Shown here one piece after another: positions 36,494-45,084 of a stretch of DNA of 64,000 nt (its first letter is position 1; each line of letters begins with the position of its first letter). A model generated the notes under the pieces. It saw nothing but the letters and a program-made list of their open reading frames with translations. It did not search any database and had not been told where the DNA came from. The translations under genes and the position numbers were made by a program. Origin of the DNA: Verrucomicrobiales bacterium (GTDB taxonomy: Bacteria > Verrucomicrobiota > Verrucomicrobiia > Verrucomicrobiales > DEV007); NCBI GenBank assembly GCA_016795505.1, contig JAEUHH010000085.1, forward strand, positions 51,540 to 115,539, given 5' to 3'.

Positions 36494-37810
36494 ATGTCGT
36501 GGCTCCCATCCATCGCCCTTTCGTTTCTCTCAGGCGTCACCGGTCTGGTGCTCAGCGGTTTGGTCGCCAACGCCTGCGTCTCGTGGTACCGCGTTTCGAA
36601 CTTTGAGGGTAAGGCGGGCTTTTTCGTCGTCTTCATCGCCCTCGGTGGAGGTCTCGCCGCGGCCATCATCGGGCTGATCATCGCGCGTCTCGTGGCGGCG
36701 GGTGCCGATCCGGGTTTTCCCAAAGCGCTCGGCATCACCCTCGGCGCGACCTTCGGGATCGCCGGCGTCGCCGCCCTGCTCTGCCGCCTCGGGGCGGACG
36801 TGGCGCCGACGTGGGACAGAAGGGAATTGAATCTCGAGGTCGAATTCCGCTTTCCGAAATCATCCGGCAGCGAGCAACCGCCGACTGTGGAAGGCGCCTG
36901 GCTTTTTCGCCTCGCCGCTCTCGACGGCAACACCCAGCGCACCTATCGCGACGGGTCCCTCGCCGCGGAAGGCGCGCGGCGGGAGGCTGATCGCTGGATC
37001 GTGCCAGCCACCGCACCGCTTTTCACCGCGCGCGGCGGCCGATTGATCAGCCTGCAACACAACCAACAGGAAGAAGCCGGCTTTCTGCTCTCCCTCCCAG
37101 GCCATCCGGAGCCCGAATTCGAATCGTGGAGCGAGTGGCTGCCACATCAGCAGGAAAACGGTCAGCCGTGGCCGGATGACCGGTTGTCCTACCGCTTTCG
37201 AGTCACCAAAGTCCCGCTGCCACCCCCTCCCAAGACCGAGGCGGAACACCGCGCCGAAGTGAACGCGCTGCAGGAAGCCGAATTCAATGCCATCCCGCCC
37301 GACGCACCGGTGCAGCGCTGGTTTCCCTACATCGAATACCGCCAGCCTCTGACCGAGCGCGCCCTGAGCCACATCGCCAGCCGGCCAGGTCTGGCTTCGG
37401 AACTGGGAAGCCTCGCCACGGCGGAAGACGCCCGACTCGCCGAGATGGCGATGCGGTGCATCGAGATGCTGCCCGCCCCCACCGCGGAGTTCAACGCCCC
37501 GGTGGCGGCGGCGGGTCGCGACATCGCCGCGCGGTTGCGGGCAGTCGTCGCCACTCCGGTGGAAAAAGACCCGGGCTACGACGGCGCGGCCGACATTTCG
37601 ATCCGGTTCAATGGATGGCTGTGTGCCGCCCGCAAACTGCGGGGCGACAGCGGCGGCGACTTCACCGGGGAACTGCAGGCTATCCTCGTTCTGTCGCGCG
37701 AACGGCCCGACAGCCATGCGCTGCGAATGGACGTTTGCCGCGTCGCCAGCTATTATCTCCACCAGTGGGCGGGCATCGAACCGTTACCGACCGATCCCAA
37801 GCCAAAATGA
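36494..37810 (+). CDS. Membrane protein of unknown function, coupled to the next gene
   Basis: 438 residues, no family recognised. Three hydrophobic segments at the N-terminus (about 5-27, 42-70 and 78-98; FFVVFIALGGGLAAAIIGLI is the second) precede a soluble part. The first half of that part is beta-rich (LNLEVEFRFP, WIVPATAPLFTARGGRL), with a proline linker and a helical C-terminal region with HEAT-like character (LASELGSLATAEDARLAEMA). Its stop codon overlaps the next start in ATGA, so the two proteins are made together and probably act together. Confidence 0.7.
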   Translation: MSWLPSIALSFLSGVTGLVLSGLVANACVSWYRVSNFEGKAGFFVVFIALGGGLAAAIIGLIIARLVAAGADPGFPKALGITLGATFGIAGVAALLCRLGADVAPTWDRRELNLEVEFRFPKSSGSEQPPTVEGAWLFRLAALDGNTQRTYRDGSLAAEGARREADRWIVPATAPLFTARGGRLISLQHNQQEEAGFLLSLPGHPEPEFESWSEWLPHQQENGQPWPDDRLSYRFRVTKVPLPPPPKTEAEHRAEVNALQEAEFNAIPPDAPVQRWFPYIEYRQPLTERALSHIASRPGLASELGSLATAEDARLAEMAMRCIEMLPAPTAEFNAPVAAAGRDIAARLRAVVATPVEKDPGYDGAADISIRFNGWLCAARKLRGDSGGDFTGELQAILVLSRERPDSHALRMDVCRVASYYLHQWAGIEPLPTDPKPK

Positions 37811-40023
37811 ACCTCACCGCCGAACAACAACGGGAACTCGCCACCTTTCCGCCGGAACTCCGCGCTCTGATCCGGGCGGAGTTGGAGGCCGGCAACGAAT
37901 TGGTCGAGATCGGCCACAGCCACCCCGCGCCGCCCGTCGGCGCCTATGCCCTGCTCGCGCGACGGGTCAGCACCCGCGAGCGGGCCTCGGGCAGCGGCCT
38001 CGAATTTCAGGAGCGCCACAGCTCGCTCTATTCCGGGGAATTTGCCGACCGCCACCGCCGCTTCTTCGTGCTCGAGGCCCCGAATCCACCGGAGCCGGAG
38101 ACACCTCAAAACAACGCATCAGCCACCGGCTCGGCTTTCCCAACCGGCTGGACCCGCCTGTTGCACTTCCGCGACCAACGCCCGCCGCACGAGGTGCAGT
38201 TCGCTCTGGAATGCGAGCTGAAAGTGCTTTTCACCGCCTCCCCCGACGGCGGGCCGTCGCTCCAGACGGCCACGGCGACGGTCAACGGCGCGCGCTACGA
38301 CTTCGAGCTGCGCTACCTCGCCGCCATCGAAGGCGCGCACTGCTATTCTCTCCGGTGCGAATCCTTCACGCCGGGAGCCGACCCGGCATTCGTCGAGTAT
38401 GTCAGGAAGTCTTCGGACAGTTGGTTTCAGTTGTGGACCCGCGACCTGACCGAGGCGCCGCCGCCGGCTCCGGGCGAAATCCAGCCGGGCCGTTATGCCG
38501 CCTGCTGCGGGGAATGGGAGCAGGCAAGGCTCGCACTGGACTCCATCCCGGCGGTGCAGCGCGCCATCCTCGACGGCCTGAAAAGGGGCGGCACCTTCGG
38601 CACGGCGCACAAGGAGGGCGGCACCCGGATCTATTGGCACGACGGACGCTACATCCGCTCGGACTACGGGGACTATCAGGACTCCCAATCCTACCGCGAC
38701 GAGGCCGCTTTTTTGGGAATGCTCCGGCAATTTTTCCAGTTCGAGGTGACCCGCCACGCCGGTTCTCAACCCCTGCCCGAACTCGATGCCTGGAAGCTGA
38801 TCCTCCGCCAACTCAGCCCCGCCGCGCCCGGGTCTGCCCACCACACTCCCATCGCCCCCGCGGCGGCCGGCACCGCCATCGCCTTCCAATCGATCTACAC
38901 GACTCCGCTCGCCATCGGACTGGTGATCGCCCTACTCGCCCTCACGGCGGCGGCCCTGGCGGCCTGGCAGTTGGCTTCCATCAAATCCACCGGTGCCCCG
39001 CTGGGCCCGGCGGCGCGGACACCGACCCACCTGCTCCAACTCATCGCCACCACGGAGCCCTACCTGCCCACCCTGCACCGCGCGCCGGGAAAGGATCGCT
39101 ACCGCATCGACCTGCTGGCGATCTCTCTCGCCGATCCGGCGCAGCAGCAGACTTTCACGCTCCTGCGACAGCAACAATCGAACGCCCTGACGCCCATCAC
39201 CAAAATCCTCGGTGCCGATGGCGATACGGTGTGGGTCCAGGCGCCCGAGCTGTTCGCGGTAAACCTGAAAACCGGCCGCATCGCGGGCGAAGCCGACCTG
39301 CGGAAAGCCAATCCCGAGTTGGGCCTCTTTTTAAACTCCGCCAAGCCCTTTTTCGCGGACCATTTCTTCGCCGTAGCTCCGGACTGGACCCGCGCCTATC
39401 AATTTTCGGCAGACACCCTGAAAGCCGGCGAGGCGCCGCCCCCACAGCGGCCCGGCTCGATGGAAGTCATGCGGAGTGAGCGCTTCGAGAACCAGTTGTG
39501 TGCCGGCGGCTTGGTTTCCGCGACCGACTGGATCGCCGTGGCCACTCCGGAGGAGGCGGCAGCCGACTTCAAGCCGGGGCTATCCCTCCCACGTGATTTT
39601 GATGCCGATCTCAAGGACCGACGCCGCCACCTGTATCGCGGCACGGTGGATCCGAGCGGTCCGCGGCCCCGCATCGAAGCCAGCGAACGCCTCGGCGAGA
39701 GGGAGTTCCGCGCCGGCTCTTTCATCCGCACCCATCCCGGCGGCGAGTTGCTCCTGGCGACCCAGCCGGTGAGCGCCTTTCTCTTTCAGCGCCCCGGTGA
39801 CGAGTTGTTCGCGCCCTTCACCCTGACCCGTCTCGCGCCAGATGGCCAGTCGATCTGGGACGCCGCCACCGGCATCGGTCGGCTCAATCAGATCCTGCCC
39901 GGCCCGGACAGCGTGGCCCTGATCGGCGAGCGTCCTCCCGTCCCCAACAAGGTATCGGAGCCGATCCTCGTGCTGATCGACATCGCGACCGGCACCGTGC
40001 AGACCGTTTCCCTGTGGCGCTGA
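37807..40023 (+). CDS. Large membrane-anchored protein with possible beta-propeller domain
   Basis: 738 residues. The N-terminal third starts with ELRALIRAELEAGNELVEIG, HSHPAPPVGAYALLARRV, and is soluble. A single membrane segment at about 360-385 (LAIGLVIALLALTAAALAAW) leads to a C-terminal region (THLLQLIATTEPYLPTLHRA, DTVWVQAPELFAVNLKTGRI) of repeating beta strands resembling the PA2928 family, seen here as a likely beta-propeller. That similarity is from memory and only moderate. Translationally coupled to the preceding membrane protein by an ATGA overlap. Confidence 0.68.
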   Translation: MNLTAEQQRELATFPPELRALIRAELEAGNELVEIGHSHPAPPVGAYALLARRVSTRERASGSGLEFQERHSSLYSGEFADRHRRFFVLEAPNPPEPETPQNNASATGSAFPTGWTRLLHFRDQRPPHEVQFALECELKVLFTASPDGGPSLQTATATVNGARYDFELRYLAAIEGAHCYSLRCESFTPGADPAFVEYVRKSSDSWFQLWTRDLTEAPPPAPGEIQPGRYAACCGEWEQARLALDSIPAVQRAILDGLKRGGTFGTAHKEGGTRIYWHDGRYIRSDYGDYQDSQSYRDEAAFLGMLRQFFQFEVTRHAGSQPLPELDAWKLILRQLSPAAPGSAHHTPIAPAAAGTAIAFQSIYTTPLAIGLVIALLALTAAALAAWQLASIKSTGAPLGPAARTPTHLLQLIATTEPYLPTLHRAPGKDRYRIDLLAISLADPAQQQTFTLLRQQQSNALTPITKILGADGDTVWVQAPELFAVNLKTGRIAGEADLRKANPELGLFLNSAKPFFADHFFAVAPDWTRAYQFSADTLKAGEAPPPQRPGSMEVMRSERFENQLCAGGLVSATDWIAVATPEEAAADFKPGLSLPRDFDADLKDRRRHLYRGTVDPSGPRPRIEASERLGEREFRAGSFIRTHPGGELLLATQPVSAFLFQRPGDELFAPFTLTRLAPDGQSIWDAATGIGRLNQILPGPDSVALIGERPPVPNKVSEPILVLIDIATGTVQTVSLWR

Positions 40024-40044
40024 GCCTTTCAACGAGGCTGATTT

Positions 40045-40088
40045 CCGATGCAACCCTGTCTGATCGGAGATCATACCCTGTCTGATCA
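40045..40088 (+). repeat. Dispersed repeat copy E
   Basis: The cleanest tandem copy: CCGATGCAACCCTGTCTGAT, CGGAGATCATACCCTGTCTG and ATC, two near-identical units 22 bases apart, just after the 738-residue protein gene. Confidence 0.75.
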
Positions 40089-40159
40089 GAATCGCCACCT
40101 CCCGGCTCCCGGCCGGAAAGGTGAGGCCGGTCGACTGATCGCGACTGCCTGAATTTAGG

Positions 40160-40187
40160 TTGCTATTTGCGCAAGCCCTCCTACGAT
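40160..40187 (+). promoter_or_regulatory. Putative promoter of tRNA-Leu
   Basis: TTGCTA and TACGAT separated by 16 bases, ending 34 bases before the tRNA. Resembles a sigma-70 promoter. Confidence 0.4.
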
Positions 40188-40221
40188 TGTCGCTCTCTGA
40201 GCAGTCGTCTCTGCGGCTGAA

Positions 40222-40302
40222 GCCGGTGTGGCGGAATGGTAGACGCGCACGACTCAAAATCGTGTTCCTTCGGGAGTGAGGGTTCGAGTCCCTCCGCCGG
40301 TA
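40222..40302 (+). tRNA. tRNA-Leu (anticodon CAA)
   Basis: A class II tRNA. The anticodon stem CACGA/TCGTG encloses the loop CTCAAAA, giving anticodon CAA, which reads UUG. The long variable arm TTCCTTCGGGAGT is typical of leucine. The T arm is GAGGG-TTCGAGT-CCCTC. The acceptor stem GCCGGTG/CGCCGGT contains two G-U pairs. The 3' CCA is not encoded. Confidence 0.95.
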
Positions 40303-40360
40303 GAGCCGGATCTGCCGCCATGGATGCCACAAAACCAGCCGTCTCCGACCTGTCTGCCGG

Positions 40361-41650
40361 ATGAGCCCTCTGTCTCTCATCCTCACCATCGGGCTGCTGC
40401 TCGTGACGGTGATCGTCTCGGCCCTGGTCTCAGCGCTGGAAACGGCGCTGCTCTGCCTGAAGGAACACCACGTGGCCTCGCTCTGCGCCACCCAGCCGGA
40501 CACGGCAGGCCTGATGCGCGCGATCGCGAGACAGCCGCGCCGCAGCCTGCAACAGGTGCTGCTGCTCGGCTCGGTGCTGAATCTCACCCTGGCGGTGGTG
40601 GCGCTGTGGCTGGCCCGGGAATTCCCGCCCTGGCTGCCGGATCGGCCTTACCTGTCGGCGGCCCTGTTTTTCGCCCTGCTGGTGGTGGCCACGGAGTTGG
40701 TGCCCACGCTGATCGCGTTGGCAGCCCCGGCGGGGGTGTTCCGCATCACGGTGGGGCCTTTCATCCGGCTTTCGCCGCTTTTGGAAAGGCTGTCGGCGTC
40801 GCTGGACCGGGTCACGTCGCACTTGGCGGACCGTTTCACGCCGGTCTGGCTGAAACCGCGCCCAGAACTGACCGATGACGAGATCGAGACGCTGGTGGAG
40901 ATGCGCCGCGACCAGGGGGTGCTGGCGCGAGGGGAAAGTGAGATCATTCAGGAGATCATCCGCCTCGGCAACAAGACGGCCAAGGACTGCATGACGCCGC
41001 GGGTGGACACGCTGATGCTGTCGGACCGGCTCGATCCGGAGGCGGCGATGGAGCGGCTGCGCGAGGCGCCGGACTGGCACTGGTTCGTGCCGGTCTATCA
41101 GGGCAGCCCGGACCTGGTGATCGGGGTGTTGGATGTGAAACGCTGGCTTTTCCAACCGGGCTCGGATTTCCGGAGCCACTTCGAGCCGCCGGTGTTCATC
41201 CCGGAGACGATGAGCGCGCTGGAGGTGTTCCGCGATTATCTGGGTTCGCCGCGGAGTCTGGCGGTGATCTTGGACGAATATGGCGGGGTGGAGGGCGTGC
41301 TGACCCACGCAGACATCATCGAAGAGATCCTGGCCGATGCCGCGCCGGCTCCCGATCAGGAGGACGAGATCGAGATGCTCGCCCCCGGCTGCCTGCGGGC
41401 CGATGGCGATGCCCGGCTCGATGAGATCGCGGACGCGCTGGATGTGGACCTCGATTACGAGGGGTTGGATACGATCGGTGGTCTTGTCTTCAATCACGCA
41501 GGGCTGGTGCCGCCGCCGGGCACGGTGGTTGAGATCGGCCCGCTGCGGGTGAAGGTCCGCCGCAGTCAGCGGCAGCGCATCACGGCCGTCGAGGTGGAGC
41601 GCATCGCCCCCGCGGACGCGGCCGAGCCATCGGACGAAGACGAACGCTGA
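40361..41650 (+). CDS. CNNM/CorC-type hemolysin-family protein (DUF21 + CBS + CorC domain)
   Basis: 429 residues: an N-terminal DUF21 membrane domain with about four helices (SLILTIGLLLVTVIVSALVS, SALETALLCL), a pair of CBS domains (GNKTAKDCMTPRVDTLMLSD, LAVILDEYGGVEGVLTHADI) and a C-terminal CorC_HlyC domain (DALDVDLDYEGLDTIGGLVF). Members are linked to magnesium or cobalt homeostasis and sodium-dependent Mg export; the hemolysin name is historical. It is followed 24 bases later by a shorter paralogue. Confidence 0.92.
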   Translation: MSPLSLILTIGLLLVTVIVSALVSALETALLCLKEHHVASLCATQPDTAGLMRAIARQPRRSLQQVLLLGSVLNLTLAVVALWLAREFPPWLPDRPYLSAALFFALLVVATELVPTLIALAAPAGVFRITVGPFIRLSPLLERLSASLDRVTSHLADRFTPVWLKPRPELTDDEIETLVEMRRDQGVLARGESEIIQEIIRLGNKTAKDCMTPRVDTLMLSDRLDPEAAMERLREAPDWHWFVPVYQGSPDLVIGVLDVKRWLFQPGSDFRSHFEPPVFIPETMSALEVFRDYLGSPRSLAVILDEYGGVEGVLTHADIIEEILADAAPAPDQEDEIEMLAPGCLRADGDARLDEIADALDVDLDYEGLDTIGGLVFNHAGLVPPPGTVVEIGPLRVKVRRSQRQRITAVEVERIAPADAAEPSDEDER

Positions 41651-41674
41651 CCGCCTTTTCTTTTTCCCCAAAAG

Positions 41675-42655
41675 ATGGATACCGGAATCTTCATTTCCCT
41701 GATCGCCAGCCTGCTGCTGTCCTTTCTGCTCTCGGGGCTGGAAAGTGCGATCCTGTCGGTGGGACCGGCGCGCCTGCGACATGCCGCCAAGGAAGGCAGC
41801 CGGCGCGCCCGGTTGGTGGAGCGTCTCCTGACGCGGCGCGAACCGCTCCTCGGCGGCATTTTGACGATGAATGCCGGGTGCAACCTGCTGGCATTTGCCA
41901 TTCTCACGGCCGAGGCGGTCAGCCGGATCGGCGGCTGGGGCTATGGTCTCGCGACGGTGGTGGCTCTGCCGGTCTATGTGCTGTGGGTGGAGTCGCTGCC
42001 GAAGGCGATCTTCAAGCGGTCGCCACTGCGGCTGCTGTGCCTGTTCGCCCCGGTGCTGCTGATGATCGACCTGACGATCCGCCCGCTGATCCAGTTCCTC
42101 ACGCTGCCGGTCGCGCTTCTCGCCGGTCGTATGCCGGGAGGCGCCCGACAGGCTCCACCGGGCGCCACTCGCGAGGAATTCCGCGCCTACACGGAGATCC
42201 TGGAGCGCAACGGGACGATCACGGCGCGGGAATCGCGCATGATCCAGAGCGTGCTCGATTTCCAGCAGATGCGGGTCAGCGAGGTGATGCGCCCGCTGTC
42301 CCGCGTGACCGCCATCCCCCAGGAAATGCCGGTGACCTCGGTGGTGGCGCTGTCCCGCGAGACGGGAATCGATCAATTCCCCCTCATGGCCTCGACCGGC
42401 GACCTGATCGGGGTGATCGACGTGCCGGAGTGCCTCCGGGATCGCACCAACAGTGGCGCGGCCCATCTCTATCGGCACAAGTTGGTGCGTTGCGCGCCAC
42501 ACGAGTCCGCCATCGCCGTGGTCCGGCGTCTCCGGCGGGCCGGCCACCAGATCGCGGCGGTATATAATGCGACGGGCCGACCGATCGGGATTGTCAGCGT
42601 CGCAGACCTGGTCGGGCACATGATCGCCCTGTCGACGAAGTCGCCAATGACCTGA
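41675..42655 (+). CDS. Second CNNM/CBS protein (short form)
   Basis: 326 residues. DUF21 membrane domain (ISLIASLLLSFLLSGLESAI) followed by two CBS repeats (MRVSEVMRPLSRVTAIPQEM, GHQIAAVYNATGRPIGIVSV) but no CorC domain. It is the tandem partner of the longer 40361 protein, in the same operon. The two may form a heteromer, as paired DUF21 proteins are common; that is inference. Confidence 0.88.
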   Translation: MDTGIFISLIASLLLSFLLSGLESAILSVGPARLRHAAKEGSRRARLVERLLTRREPLLGGILTMNAGCNLLAFAILTAEAVSRIGGWGYGLATVVALPVYVLWVESLPKAIFKRSPLRLLCLFAPVLLMIDLTIRPLIQFLTLPVALLAGRMPGGARQAPPGATREEFRAYTEILERNGTITARESRMIQSVLDFQQMRVSEVMRPLSRVTAIPQEMPVTSVVALSRETGIDQFPLMASTGDLIGVIDVPECLRDRTNSGAAHLYRHKLVRCAPHESAIAVVRRLRRAGHQIAAVYNATGRPIGIVSVADLVGHMIALSTKSPMT

Positions 42656-43200
42656 AATCGTGTGAGTTTTGTAAAATTTTACCGCCAATAGTCGAAAAAT
42701 AGTGCGAGTCCCCTGTCGAATCGTCACAAAAGCCAAACTCCCCGGATTTCTCGGCGTTTTCCGATACCGGATTTTTCCCCAAGCCGACGAAGTCCCCTCT
42801 TGCCGATCGCGCGTCCGGGTCTAGTGTAGGCCACGGCAGCAGGACACCATTCAGCGGGTTTTGCTGAATGACATGAACCTCGACCCCTTGGCGATCCACC
42901 TACCGAACACGGGACACCCGGCCCACCGACGGGGCGCCATCTCGGCGCCGACTTTCGCGGCGGACGGAGATTCTGATCGGGTGGGTTCATGGCTCTGCTG
43001 CCCCTCCCGATGGAGCGACAGGATGGCTGAACTCAGCGCCGTCCGGCCGTGTGGCCGGATCGACGGCACTGACCCGATCCCGCTTTTCCTCCCGACGGCT
43101 GCCCCGGCCACGACCACGACCGCGGCAACCCCAGGCTCCATCAACCACCCCACCCGGCGCGCCTCCCGCAGGAGGACGCCACAATCCACTTCGAAATCCC
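42656..43200. other. Intergenic region before the RRM gene
   Basis: 545 bases with no recognised gene. The first 120 bases are AT-rich with TTTTGTAAAATTTTACC, a near-palindrome. The remainder is GC-rich with only overlapping, motif-free frames. It may hold the promoter and a long leader of the RNA-binding protein gene. Confidence 0.45.
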
Positions 43201-44025
43201 ATGGATTCATCCCAACCCGGCGGCCACAGCGGCCGTCACTCAGGACCAGGAGGCGATCGCCCCGATGGCGCGCCTCGCCGTAACCGCAACCGGAATCGTA
43301 ACCGCAACCGGAATCGAAATCGCGGAGAAAATGGCGACCGTCCGGCCGCCGAAAACAAAGGCCAGCGCTCCCAACAGGGCGGCAACCGCGGCAATCGGAA
43401 TGATCGTCCCCGCGGCGATCGTCCGCCGAATCGCGGGCCGAAACAGCCGCCAAAGCCGACTCTCGGCCAGCGTATCCTGTCCATCCTGACCTTCGGCCTG
43501 CTCGGCAAGCCCAAGCCAGCCGCGCCGTCGCGCCGTTTCGACGAGCCGCGTCCTCCGCGCTCCGGCGGCGAAGGCCGTCCCCCGCGGGAAGACCGCGAGC
43601 CGCGCAACAATCGCGAATCGCGCCCGCCCCGGGAACCCCGCGAGCCGCGTCCGCCGCGTGAGGAAAAGCCCGCCCGCGCCCCGAAGCCGCCCGTGTCGGT
43701 CGAGGTCACCAGCCCCCGCCTCTACGTGGGCAATCTGGATTACGAAGCCCAGGAGCAGGACCTCGAGGACCTTTTCCGCGGTGTCGGCAACGTCGCCAGC
43801 GCCGAAATCGTCACCAATCCCCGCACCCAGCAGTCGAAAGGCTTCGCGTTTGTCGAGATGAGCCACATCGATGAAGCCCGCCGGGCGGTGGAAGTGCTCC
43901 ACGACAAGGATTTCATGGGCCGCAAGCTCCTCGTCACCGGCGCCAAGAGCGACGGGCCGCGCGAGGACGAGGAAGGCGACTCCGGGGCACCCGCCACCGG
44001 GGAAGAGACGCCCGCCGCCTCTTGA
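43201..44025 (+). CDS. RRM-domain RNA-binding protein with basic disordered N-terminus
   Basis: 274 residues. The first 165 are Arg/Pro/Gly/Asn-rich, with a run of alternating Arg-Asn (RNRNRNRNRNRNRNR), a short hydrophobic helix (TLGQRILSILTFGLLGKPK) and Pro/Arg/Glu repeats (RPPREPREPRPPREEK). A single RRM follows, with RNP2 RLYVGNLDYE and RNP1 SKGFAFVEM, then an acidic Gly/Ala tail. Short bacterial RRM proteins are usually about 80-120 residues, so the long basic region is notable. The ATG at 43201 follows a long open frame of non-coding look. Confidence 0.88.
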   Translation: MDSSQPGGHSGRHSGPGGDRPDGAPRRNRNRNRNRNRNRNRGENGDRPAAENKGQRSQQGGNRGNRNDRPRGDRPPNRGPKQPPKPTLGQRILSILTFGLLGKPKPAAPSRRFDEPRPPRSGGEGRPPREDREPRNNRESRPPREPREPRPPREEKPARAPKPPVSVEVTSPRLYVGNLDYEAQEQDLEDLFRGVGNVASAEIVTNPRTQQSKGFAFVEMSHIDEARRAVEVLHDKDFMGRKLLVTGAKSDGPREDEEGDSGAPATGEETPAAS

Positions 44026-44070
44026 TCGGACCCGGCAGGCCCGCCCTGCCGGCTCCATCGTTGTTTTCCG

Positions 44071-44104
44071 AAAGGGACGGCCTCAGTGCCGTCCCTTTTT
44101 CTTT
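44071..44104 (+). terminator. Terminator of the RRM gene
   Basis: AAAGGGACGGC pairs with GCCGTCCCTTT around a 6-nt loop, followed by TTTCTTT. Strong intrinsic terminator located just before miaA. Confidence 0.85.
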
Positions 44105-44112
44105 ACCGGATC

Positions 44113-45033
44113 ATGTCCCCGCCGCTGTCTCCCATCTATCTCGCCGGACCCACCGCCAGCGGAAAGAGCGCCGTCGCCATGGCGCTCGCGCGGCGGCTCG
44201 GGCGGGCGGCGATCGTGAATGCCGACGCCTTCCAGCTCTACCAGGGCCTCTCCCGGCTCAGCGCCGCACCCGAAGAGGCCGATCGATCAGCCGTGCCGCA
44301 CCATCTCTACGGCATTTTGGCGCCGACCGAGACCTGCGATGCCGCCACCTATGCCTCGATGGCCCGCGAGGTGATCGACCGGCTGCTCGCCGACGGCGTT
44401 GTCCCCCTCATTGTGGGTGGCAGCGGCCTATATCTGAAAGCCCTCACCCATGGGCTGGCCCCTACCCCACCGGGCGATGCCGTCCTGCGCGAGCAACTCG
44501 ACTCGTTGCCGCTGGAGTCGCTGGTCGCGTGGCTGACCGCCCTTGATCCGGTCGGTGCGGCGGCCACCAATCTGAAGAACCGCCGCTATGTGACGCGGAA
44601 TCTCGAGATCACCCTGCTCTCCGGCCAGCCGGCATCGCGGCTGAAGCAGTCCTTCGCCGTGGCCGATCCCGAGATCCGGGCTTTTGTCCTCACCCGCAGC
44701 CGGGACGATCTCTACCGGCGAATCGACCGACGCGCCGCGGAAATGCTCCGCTCTGGGGCCGTCGAGGAGGTCGCCGCTTTGAACGGGACGCCCGTCTCAG
44801 CCACGGCGGAGAAAGCCATCGGCTTCCGCGAGATCCGGGACATGATTGCCGGCCGCCTCTCGCCCGAAGACTGCCTCGCTTCCATCGCGCAGGCCACCCG
44901 GCGCTATGCCAAAAGGCAGGAGACCTGGTTTCGACGGGAGAAAGCCTTCCAAAGCGTTTGCCTGTCGCCCTCGGAAACGCCAAATTCCGCCGCCGATCGC
45001 CTGATGGACTGGCTCCGCCCCGTCGCCGGCTGA
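44113..45033 (+). CDS. miaA: tRNA dimethylallyltransferase
   Basis: Adds dimethylallyl to A37 of tRNAs that read UNN codons, which would include the tRNA-Leu(CAA) in this window. The 306-residue protein has the P-loop GPTASGKSAVAMALARR (12-28), NADAFQLYQGL in place of the usual D-S-x-Q-x-Y motif, VGGSGLYLKALTHGL and a C-terminal AIGFREIRDMIAG with TRRYAKRQETWFRR. The DTGTAKP-like segment after the second motif is replaced by LSRLSAAPEEAD, a divergent loop. Followed 51 bases later by aroB. Confidence 0.95.
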   Translation: MSPPLSPIYLAGPTASGKSAVAMALARRLGRAAIVNADAFQLYQGLSRLSAAPEEADRSAVPHHLYGILAPTETCDAATYASMAREVIDRLLADGVVPLIVGGSGLYLKALTHGLAPTPPGDAVLREQLDSLPLESLVAWLTALDPVGAAATNLKNRRYVTRNLEITLLSGQPASRLKQSFAVADPEIRAFVLTRSRDDLYRRIDRRAAEMLRSGAVEEVAALNGTPVSATAEKAIGFREIRDMIAGRLSPEDCLASIAQATRRYAKRQETWFRREKAFQSVCLSPSETPNSAADRLMDWLRPVAG

Positions 45034-45084
45034 TCGCATCCTCGGTTTCCAACCCTCCAAAGCCGCTCCGTCTCCCCCTTTTCC

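Noticed and set aside
42851..43453. Minus-strand open frame of about 200 codons before and across the RRM gene
   Set aside because: It overlaps the RRM gene start and shows no domain; the plus-strand RRM is unambiguous.
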